A stretch of 64,000 bases of DNA from CBDAPI01 sp965248635 (GTDB taxonomy: Bacteria > Acidobacteriota > UBA6911 > RPQK01 > CBDAPI01): contig OZ252114.1 in NCBI GenBank assembly GCA_965248635.1, positions 4,402,001 through 4,466,000 on the forward strand. Direction: 5' to 3'. The notes beneath the pieces were generated by a model, which was given only the letters and a program-made list of their open reading frames with translations, was not told the origin of the DNA and did not search any database. Position 1 is the first letter of the stretch. Each line of letters begins with the position of its first letter. This document shows positions 54,013 to 61,449 of this stretch, in pieces. A program made the translations under genes and the position numbers.

Positions 54013-55478
54013 TCGAGTCCTGGGTGATCGTTTTTGCAATCACACTTCTCTACCTGCTGGCTTCGCTGGTCATCGGCCTCTTGTCGGGCCGCAAGACCAC
54101 CTCTGGGACAGAAGGTTACGTGGCCGGGGACCGGGCTCTCGGATTCCTGGTCATGTACTTCATCATGGGAGCCTCCATCTTCAGTGCCTTTGCCTTCCTG
54201 GGGGGCCCCGGGTGGGCCTACTCGAGGGGAGCGGCCGCTTTCTACATCATCGCTTACGGGCTGGCCGGGCTGGTCCCCTGGTATTTTTTCGGACCCAAGG
54301 TCGCCAGACTGGGCCGCCGCCACCACTATGTGACCCAGGCCGAGTTGCTGGCCGATCGGTATCAGAGCCGCGCCATATCCGTCCTGCTGGCCCTGGTCAG
54401 CCTGGTGGCCTTCCTGCCTTATCTGCAGCTGCAGATGAAGGGAGCCGGGTACGTCTTTTCGACGGTCACGGAAGGCCGGGTTCCCGAGTGGGCCGGTGCC
54501 GCGATCGCCTATGGGGTCGTCCTCATTTATGTTTTCAAGAGTGGCGTCACAGGTGTCGGGTGGACCAACACCTTCCAGGGCATCCTGATGATGTCGCTGG
54601 CCTGGATTCTGGGTCTGTACCTACCCTTCAAACTGTACGGAGGGCTGACACCCATGTTTGAGCAGCTGGCCGCGGAAGTACCTGAGATGCTGACGGCACC
54701 GGGCCTGGATGCACACGGAAAGCGCTGGTCCTGGGGCGGCTATTCGAGCGCCATCGCTATTTCCTGTATCGGTTTCAGTGTGTGGCCCCACACCTTCATG
54801 AAGATCTATACGGCCAGCAGCATTCGCACCCTGAAACAGACGGTCGTCTTCTACCCGACCTTCCAGATCTTCCTGGTACCCATCCTGTTCATCGGGTTTT
54901 CGGCGATTCTGGCCTACCCCGGAGTGGAACCGGCAGATGCCATCCTACCGTTTGTCGTGACGTCCATGGATCTTCCGGCCGTGGTGGTGGGCCTCTTCTG
55001 CGCCGGTGCCCTGGCAGCCTCCATGTCCACCGGGGACGCCCTGGTTCATGCAGCAGGTTCCATCCTCATCAAGGACGGCTACCGGGTCCTGCTCAATCCC
55101 AACATGGCAGAGAAAACGGAGACCCGGTACATTCGGATCTCGGTGATCGCGATTGGCGCAGTCGCCTATTACTTCGCCGTCTTTTCACAGGTCTCCCTGG
55201 TCTACCTTCTGCTGCTTTCTTACGGGGCGATAGCCCAATTCTTCCCGGCTGTGATCGCCACTCTCTACTGGCGGCGTTCCACGCCCGCGGGAGTTCTGTC
55301 GGGCCTGGTAACAGGATGTCTCATTACCCTGATCTGGAATCTGTTCCCGGGCCTGCAGTGGGAGGAGATCCACCCCGGAATCTGGGGTCTGGTGGGCAAT
55401 GTGCTGGTGATGTGGTCGGTATCCCGTGCCACTGACCCCATGCTGAAGGAACATGTGGATCGGTTTGTGGAGGCTTGA
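54009..55478 (+). CDS. Solute:sodium symporter family transporter
   Basis: 489 aa, about 13 helices. GYVAGDRALGFLVMYFIMGA with SIFSAFAFLGGPGWAYSRGA is the SSS start; GVTGVGWTNTFQGILMMSLA and FSVWPHTFMKIYTASSIRTL are the central signature. Sodium-driven uptake of an organic solute across the inner membrane; substrate unknown. Confidence 0.92.
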   Translation: MIESWVIVFAITLLYLLASLVIGLLSGRKTTSGTEGYVAGDRALGFLVMYFIMGASIFSAFAFLGGPGWAYSRGAAAFYIIAYGLAGLVPWYFFGPKVARLGRRHHYVTQAELLADRYQSRAISVLLALVSLVAFLPYLQLQMKGAGYVFSTVTEGRVPEWAGAAIAYGVVLIYVFKSGVTGVGWTNTFQGILMMSLAWILGLYLPFKLYGGLTPMFEQLAAEVPEMLTAPGLDAHGKRWSWGGYSSAIAISCIGFSVWPHTFMKIYTASSIRTLKQTVVFYPTFQIFLVPILFIGFSAILAYPGVEPADAILPFVVTSMDLPAVVVGLFCAGALAASMSTGDALVHAAGSILIKDGYRVLLNPNMAEKTETRYIRISVIAIGAVAYYFAVFSQVSLVYLLLLSYGAIAQFFPAVIATLYWRRSTPAGVLSGLVTGCLITLIWNLFPGLQWEEIHPGIWGLVGNVLVMWSVSRATDPMLKEHVDRFVEA

Positions 55479-55487
55479 GGGAAGGTT

Positions 55488-55513
55488 CCAACGTTCCAGC
55501 GTTGGAACGTTGG
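55488..55513. terminator. Hairpin between convergent genes
   Basis: Perfect 11-base arms CCAACGTTCCA / TGGAACGTTGG with a 4-base loop, ten bases after the symporter stop and eleven before the peptidase stop. No U-run, so termination is inferred from position. Confidence 0.6.
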
Positions 55514-55523
55514 AACGTTGCCT

Positions 55524-56705
55524 TCAAAACCCCGCCCGTTCCGCCAGCGTCGGCCAGTCCCGGGCCAGGGCCAGGTTTGCCTGCATCCCCACATCCAGAT
55601 CCGCAACCGAGATCGATTCATCCACCGTGTGGGCCAGGCTTTCATGACCCGGTGCAAAGCCGATCACGAGCATACCCGCATCGGCAAAGTGGCCTCCGTC
55701 GGTGGCAAATCTCCACAGTTCGGTCTCCTCCCGGACCTCCGTCACTGGGTCCAGGGCCTGTTTGGCTCCGGTCAGAACCGGATGGGACTCAGGAATCACA
55801 TAAGCGGGTTGATAACCGGAGTATTCCATCTCCAGCCCGGCAAAGCTCTTCAGCTGGAAGGTGGGAACTTCCACATCGGCTGTTGAGCCTTCAATCAGGC
55901 ACTTCCGCGCCGTTTCTTCGAGACGCTGTCGGACGTCCTCTCCAGTTTCTCCGGGAATGTTCCGCCAGTCCAGGGTCAACCACACCTCACCAGGAAGCAC
56001 ATTGGAACTCGTCTGATCGGTCCGGATCAGGGTGGCTGCCAGACTGGAGCAACCCAACTCTGGATCTTTCCCCATCTCCAGCGAGGCCAGCTCATTGAGG
56101 AATCCGGCGACCACGAAGAGGGGATTCACGCCGGTCTCCGGCACGCTGGCATGGACGCTGCATCCCTGCACATGCAGAGTCAGCTCGGTACGGCCGCGAT
56201 GGCCGCGTCTCAGCCGGTTCTGGGAGGCCTCGCCCACGACCACGAGCGGAATCTGAAGGTGAGTCGAGAGATGGCGAGCTCCCAGGCCACCCACTTCTTC
56301 CTGAACTACGGAACTGACATAGACATCACCCGGAGGGGGTTTCTGTGCCAGCGGGGCCACTCCATAGACCTGGGCCGCCAGCGGGCCCTTGATGTCCATG
56401 GCTCCACGCCCCCAGACTCTGCCCTCATGAATCTCACCTCCGAAGGGGGGAAAGGGCCAGCGTGACTCATCTCCGACATCCACGTGGTCGAGGTGGGTGT
56501 TCAGCATGACCGGTGGTGCATCTCCGTGACCCCGGATGAGCCCGATCACATTGCCCGCTTCATCCTCACGAACCTGATCAAAGCCGAGATTCTCCATTTC
56601 GCGGTGCACCATTCCTGCGATCTCTTCCTCCCGACCGGGAAGACTTCGGGTTTGAATGAGGCGCTGAAGAAACTGAACGCAAGCCTCCAAATCGAATCCT
56701 TTCAT
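55524..56705 (-). CDS. M20-family metallopeptidase / deacylase (ArgE/DapE-like)
   Basis: 393 aa. VMLNTHLDHVDVGDESRWPF with WGRGAMDIKGPLAAQVYGV gives the first metal ligands; SSVVQEEVGGLGARHL the catalytic Glu; FAPGHESLAHTVDESISVAD the last ligand. A dimerisation domain lies between. Removes an acyl or amino-acid group from a small substrate in the cytoplasm; substrate unknown. Confidence 0.9.
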   Translation of the reverse strand: MKGFDLEACVQFLQRLIQTRSLPGREEEIAGMVHREMENLGFDQVREDEAGNVIGLIRGHGDAPPVMLNTHLDHVDVGDESRWPFPPFGGEIHEGRVWGRGAMDIKGPLAAQVYGVAPLAQKPPPGDVYVSSVVQEEVGGLGARHLSTHLQIPLVVVGEASQNRLRRGHRGRTELTLHVQGCSVHASVPETGVNPLFVVAGFLNELASLEMGKDPELGCSSLAATLIRTDQTSSNVLPGEVWLTLDWRNIPGETGEDVRQRLEETARKCLIEGSTADVEVPTFQLKSFAGLEMEYSGYQPAYVIPESHPVLTGAKQALDPVTEVREETELWRFATDGGHFADAGMLVIGFAPGHESLAHTVDESISVADLDVGMQANLALARDWPTLAERAGF

Positions 56706-57047
56706 GCGGTCAGCTTCCCATTCCGAAATAGATCCGTCAAGGCTTTCCCGGGGGCTTCCGCTCTGCCACGCAGTCGCTACCGAAGATGTCGGCCTGCGGC
56801 CGCCCCGCAGTCACTCCGTTCCTGCCTCTGTCGTTTCTTTGGGGGTTACTGTTCCTTAGGGCCTGTGGGCCGTCTCGAGGCGAGTGTGTTCTGTCGCCTA
56901 GCAGACAGATGCGCGAATACCAATGAACGCGCCAACCTGGAACCTACTCAAGAAAAACCAATCCAGGTGGGACACCGTAATCGTATCCCCTCAGGTAAAG
57001 CCGTTCAACACTTCATTCTCGGACTATCGAAAGGAGAATCACAGGAA
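56706..57047. other. Upstream region of the DUF4331 gene
   Basis: No gene. AAAGGAGAATCACAGGAA lies just before the DUF4331 ATG. A GGAAC (about 56938) could be part of an ECF-type promoter, but I cannot fix the second half. Confidence 0.4.
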
Positions 57048-59093
57048 ATGGAATCAACTACTCAATTCACCCTCTGCAGGTGCCTGGCAGCAGCTCTGCT
57101 GCTCGCGGCTGTCACCCTGACAATTCCGACGTCACCGGTCGCCGCGTCGAGTCACCGCGAGGCCCCGGCCATCACACTCGACCCGACGGCCGACAACACC
57201 GACGTCTACGCCTTTGTCAGCTATGAGGAAGGTCGCGGGGAATTCGTCACTCTGATCACTAACTTCATTCCACTCGAGGATGCTGCAGCCGGACCCAACT
57301 TTCACAAGTTCGATCCCAACGTACTCTACGAAATCAAGATCGACAATAATGGAGATGCCCTTGAAGACATCACCTACCAGTTCCGATTCAAAACGCAGGT
57401 GCTCGAGAGCGGAACCTTTCTGAATGCGACGGGTCCGATCACGGACCTGGACGATGCAACCTTCAACGTCCGACAGTCCTATTCGGTGACCCGTATCGAC
57501 AGCGGGGGTTCCTCTCCCTCCTCCAGAGAGGTTTTGGGTGAAGGACTGGCTGTCCCCCCTCCCAACATCGGGATGACCACGGTGCCCGACTACGAGCTTC
57601 TGGCCGATGCGGAGATCCATGATCTGGGAGACGGTAGCCGGGTATTTGCCGGCCCCCGCGATGACGGCTTTTACGTCGATCTGGGAGCCATCTTCGATCT
57701 TCTGCAGCTGCGCAGTCCGGGCGTGGACGGGACGGCCGGCAAGAATGTGCACACCATCGCCATCGAGGTCCCGATCTCTCGCTTGACCGAGGACGGCAGC
57801 ACGCCCACGGATCCCGCGGACGATGTCGCAGTCGTTGGTGTCTGGTCCTCGGCCTCCCGTCCTATGTTCTCTTTCTTGCCCTACAGAGGAGGCGCCCCGA
57901 TCGGCGTTCCCATCTTCGGCTTTCCGTTGGACCGGCAGGTTTCCCGTCTGGGTATGCCTCTGGTGAACGAGGTAGTCATCCCCCTCAGCCACAAAGACCG
58001 CTTCAATGCCTCTCACCCCCTTCAGGATATCCAGTTCCTGGACTTCGTGCTCGATCCCGAGGTGCCTCGGCTGCTGAATCTGTTGTATGGCCTCGAAGTT
58101 CCGGCCACACCGCGCAATGACCTGGTGGAGGTCTTTCTGACAGGGATTGCAGGATTGAATCAACCACCCAACGTCCGCCCCGCTGAAATGCTGCGACTCA
58201 ACGTGGCCATTCCTCCCACTCCAGCCGACCAGACGAATCCCATGGGAGTCGTGGGCGGCGACCTCGCCGGTTTCCCCAACGGGAGGCGCGTGGGGGATGA
58301 TGTCCTGGATATCGTCGTTCAGGTTGCAGCAGGACTGCTGGTCGACGGGACGGGGGCAGGACTGGGAGACGGAGTCGACGGAAACGACGTACCCTACCTC
58401 GACCGCTTCCCCTACCTGGCCTCACCCCATGCCGGCGTTCCGGCGCTGTGTTCCTATGAGGTGACGATCACCAATCTGACCTCGGGCCAGCCGCTGACGC
58501 CCCCGGTGGTCGCGACCCATGGCCAGCCGCTGAGTGTCTTCCAGGTGGGCGAGCCGGCCAGCTTCGAATTGAAGGAGATCGCGGAAAACGGGAACAACGT
58601 GCCGTTGCTCGACCTGCTGGGCGCTGACAGCAAGGTCTCTACAGTCCAGCAAGCCGGGCCGCCGCCCCTGGTCCCCTCCGCCGACCCTGGCGGTACTGGC
58701 TTCCCGGACTCCGTTACCTTTACGATCACCGCTAATCAAGGGGCCAAGTATCTATCCTTCGCGTCAATGTTGATCTGCACGAATGACGGTTTCACCGGGC
58801 TTGACTCCCAGCACCTCCCGAAGAGAGTGGGTGACAGCGTCACTGTGTTCACCAATGGCTACGATGCAGGAACGGAAAACAACACCGAGGACTTCGCCGA
58901 TATGGTGCCGCCCTGCCAGGGCCTGATTGGAGTGTCGTCCGAGGACGCCGGCACCGGCATGAGCGATCCGTTGCTGGCCGAAGGAGGGGTCATCATGGCT
59001 CATCCCGGTATCCTGGGAGGAGTTGATCTGGTTTCGGGCACCCATGGCTGGATGGGTGCAGTGACCCAGGTTGAGATCGAGCGGACTAACTAA
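57048..59093 (+). CDS. Secreted DUF4331 protein with C-terminal spondin-like domain
   Basis: 681 aa. Signal LAAALLLAAVTLTIPTSPVA; then SSHREAPAITLDPTADNTDV and YAFVSYEEG, the DUF4331 start, and GVWSSASRPMFSFL with VNEVVIPLSHKDRFNASHPL and VGDDVLDIVVQVAAGLLVDG. From about residue 460 (LCSYEVTITNLTSGQPLTPP; SFASMLICTNDGFTGLDSQH) a spondin-N-like domain follows. Probably extracellular or periplasmic. It precedes an ECF sigma/anti-sigma pair, which may control it. Confidence 0.82.
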   Translation: MESTTQFTLCRCLAAALLLAAVTLTIPTSPVAASSHREAPAITLDPTADNTDVYAFVSYEEGRGEFVTLITNFIPLEDAAAGPNFHKFDPNVLYEIKIDNNGDALEDITYQFRFKTQVLESGTFLNATGPITDLDDATFNVRQSYSVTRIDSGGSSPSSREVLGEGLAVPPPNIGMTTVPDYELLADAEIHDLGDGSRVFAGPRDDGFYVDLGAIFDLLQLRSPGVDGTAGKNVHTIAIEVPISRLTEDGSTPTDPADDVAVVGVWSSASRPMFSFLPYRGGAPIGVPIFGFPLDRQVSRLGMPLVNEVVIPLSHKDRFNASHPLQDIQFLDFVLDPEVPRLLNLLYGLEVPATPRNDLVEVFLTGIAGLNQPPNVRPAEMLRLNVAIPPTPADQTNPMGVVGGDLAGFPNGRRVGDDVLDIVVQVAAGLLVDGTGAGLGDGVDGNDVPYLDRFPYLASPHAGVPALCSYEVTITNLTSGQPLTPPVVATHGQPLSVFQVGEPASFELKEIAENGNNVPLLDLLGADSKVSTVQQAGPPPLVPSADPGGTGFPDSVTFTITANQGAKYLSFASMLICTNDGFTGLDSQHLPKRVGDSVTVFTNGYDAGTENNTEDFADMVPPCQGLIGVSSEDAGTGMSDPLLAEGGVIMAHPGILGGVDLVSGTHGWMGAVTQVEIERTN

Positions 59094-59253
59094 GTCATCA
59101 CTCATAAGAGGGAGAGTACTCAGTTGCCGGGGAATGTCAGGATTCCCGGGCCCGCCGCCCCGGAGCTGCAAACCGGCAACTCGGGACCCACGGTCGCTGA
59201 GCGAAGTCCAATTGCCTCCTGCCCCAAACCCGTTTACAATCCGGTTGGTTCCT

Positions 59254-59804
59254 ATGGCCAACCTGGAAGACCTTCTAGTCGAGGTTTCGAACGGGGATAG
59301 GGAAGCTCTGTCGGACCTGTACGACCGCCTGGCAGGGATAGTCCATGCCCTCACGCTGAGGATTGTGGGCGATCCGGGCCGGGCTGAAAACACAGTGCAG
59401 AAGGGCTTCCTGACCATATGGGAAAAGGCGCACCTGTACGATACCAGCCGCGCTTCAGCCAGGACCTGGATCCTCAGCATTGCCCGCAACCAGGCCATCG
59501 ATGAGTGGAGGCGCCTGAAAAACCAGCGCCAAACCGAAGAACTGGATCAGCTGACCCTGGTGGACACGGGAAAGCCCGATCCTCTCACCAGCACCATCGA
59601 AGGCGAACGGTCAGCCCTGGTTCGCGAGGCCCTGGAGTCACTTCCGAGAGAGCAGCAACAGGCCCTGCTCCTGGCCTATTTTTCGGGGCTCACCCACAAC
59701 CAGATCGCGGAGCAACTGGCAACGCCCCTGGGAACGGTCAAACCAGGATCCAACTGGGCCTCGGCAAGCTGAGAAGAAAACTGAGACCGCGGATGGCCCA
59801 ATGA
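59254..59804 (+). pseudogene. ECF sigma factor, one-base frameshift in region 4
   Basis: ATG 59254. Region 2: ALSDLYDRLAGIVHALTLRI and NTVQKGFLTIWEKAHLYDTS with RTWILSIARNQAIDEWRR. Region 4: LESLPREQQQALLLAYFSGL then HNQIAEQLATPLGTVK. There one A is missing in GTCAAACC (59740-59742). With AAAA the protein ends normally, TRIQLGLGKLRRKLRPRMAQ, at a stop that overlaps the next ATG (ATGA). Error or mutation; as written the DNA-binding helix of region 4 is damaged. Confidence 0.85.
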
Positions 59805-60571
59805 GCAAAGTCGAGTTTCAGGATTACTATATAGACCATCTGCTGAATGCTCTGGATGAAGTCTGGTCTGGGCGACTACGGCGTCATCTGCCGGATTGTC
59901 GGGAGTGCCAGGTCGAATTGAAGGAGCTGTCCGATGCACTCCATTCCCTTCCCCTCGCCCTGGAGCCGATAGCCCCTTCCCCGCAACTCAAGAATCAGCT
60001 GCTAGCCCGGATTTCGTCCACGGGGCAGCCCCGGCCAGCCGTTTCAGCAGGATCGGGGCTGCCTGGCTGGCGGGCGGCAGCCATTGCCGCCGGAATCATC
60101 GTCGTGCTTCTGGCCGACCTGGTCTTTCAGGGGCGCCGAATCAGTCGCGAACAAAACCTTCACATCGCTTCCTTGCTGGCGGAGATCGACGAACTTCGAA
60201 ATGCCAATCAGTCGCTCATTCTCAAAGTTGACAGCTTGAGCCGGCCCTCGGTCCGCTTCCTCAACCTGGTCGGGTTGACCAGCTTCGAGGGATCCTCCGC
60301 CAGCGCCTTCATTCGACCCGAAGACGGACGAATCTCACTCTTCTTCCACCAGCTTCCCGCCCTCGAGGCGAATCAGGATTTCCAACTCTGGGTCATTGAG
60401 GAGGGACAGCCCCCGCATCCCTCCGCGACCTTTGACGGGACCGGCCCGGTCACGGAAGTCGAGGTAGATCTCCCCATTGCGGCAGACCAGGTTCAGGTCC
60501 TGGCCGTCACCATCGAGCCCCAGGGCGGAAGCCCTCAGCCGACAGGAGCCATGGTCCTGGCGGGGCCATAA
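59801..60571 (+). CDS. Anti-sigma factor of the RskA type
   Basis: 256 aa. An N-terminal zinc-binding anti-sigma part (IDHLLNALDEVWSGRLRRHL, then PDCRECQVEL), one membrane helix (AAAIAAGIIVVLLADLVF), a coiled coil and a C-terminal RskA domain (ISLFFHQLPALEANQDFQLW; VQVLAVTIEPQGGSPQPTGA). It holds the sigma factor at the membrane until regulated proteolysis. Confidence 0.9.
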   Translation: MSKVEFQDYYIDHLLNALDEVWSGRLRRHLPDCRECQVELKELSDALHSLPLALEPIAPSPQLKNQLLARISSTGQPRPAVSAGSGLPGWRAAAIAAGIIVVLLADLVFQGRRISREQNLHIASLLAEIDELRNANQSLILKVDSLSRPSVRFLNLVGLTSFEGSSASAFIRPEDGRISLFFHQLPALEANQDFQLWVIEEGQPPHPSATFDGTGPVTEVEVDLPIAADQVQVLAVTIEPQGGSPQPTGAMVLAGP

Positions 60572-60609
60572 GAGAGTTCCACGTTCGTCAATCGACCGGA
60601 GGACTTGCT

Positions 60610-61416
60610 GTGAAACACCTGCCGATAGCTGCACTTCTTGCTGTTCTTGGAACGTCGTCTCTGCCGGGACACGACTTCTGGATCCGGCCCTCTCAATTCT
60701 TCTTCGAGCCCGACACTCCGGTCACTCTCCGCCTGCTGGTGGGAGATCACCTGAAAGGGAGCCCCTTCCGGCGCGATCCCTCCCACATCCAACAGTTTGT
60801 CGTACACGGGCCCGGGGGCCTGAAAGAGGTCCCTGGCCGAGAAGGCGCCGACCCCGCGGGATTACTTCGCCCTGAGGAGGATGGATCCTATGTGGTTGGC
60901 TACCGGAGCCACCGGAGAAGGTCCGTTTTGTCCGGCGAAGAGTTCGAAAACTATCTGGAGGAGGAGGGATTGAGGCACGTCCTGGAGCTGAGGACACAGA
61001 GGGGCGAGGCAGACACAGACGGCGTCGAGGCCTTTTCCAGATGCGCCAAGGCCCTTCTCGTCGCCGGTGAGCCGCAACCCGATCTCGAAGACAGGCCTCT
61101 CGGATTCGAACTGGAACTCCTGGCCGAGAAGCACCCGGCCCGTCTTGGACCCAGCCGCATCCTGCCGGTCAGGATTCTCTACCAGGGCCGGCCACTTGTA
61201 CTTCACCCGCTACGGGCAATGTGGGAAGAGGATCCCACCGTCTCACTCGAGGTGCGCAGTGACGAGAACGGCCGGGCCCGCTTCGAACTGCCTCGAACCG
61301 GTGTCTGGATGGTCCGGTCCCTGCACATGGTTGAAGCCGATGAGCGCCTGGACGTTGACTGGGAAAGCTTCTGGGCCAGCCTGACCTTCGAGATCCCGGA
61401 GCCCTGTTCGCATTGA
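60610..61416 (+). CDS. DUF4198-family secreted protein
   Basis: 268 aa from GTG 60610. Signal PIAALLAVLGTSSLPG then HDFWIRPSQFFFEPDTPVTL, the usual start of this family, whose members are periplasmic and often near metal uptake genes. The late segment DENGRARFELPRTGVWMVRS is the closing Ig-like domain. Same strand as the anti-sigma gene, 38 bases after it; probably the same transcript. Confidence 0.85.
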   Translation: MKHLPIAALLAVLGTSSLPGHDFWIRPSQFFFEPDTPVTLRLLVGDHLKGSPFRRDPSHIQQFVVHGPGGLKEVPGREGADPAGLLRPEEDGSYVVGYRSHRRRSVLSGEEFENYLEEEGLRHVLELRTQRGEADTDGVEAFSRCAKALLVAGEPQPDLEDRPLGFELELLAEKHPARLGPSRILPVRILYQGRPLVLHPLRAMWEEDPTVSLEVRSDENGRARFELPRTGVWMVRSLHMVEADERLDVDWESFWASLTFEIPEPCSH

Positions 61417-61449
61417 GACGCCGAACAGTCCTTCAGAACCTGAGCGCCC

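Noticed and set aside
55488..55513. Hairpin as a regulatory operator
   Set aside because: It lies between convergent gene ends, so a terminator role is simpler.
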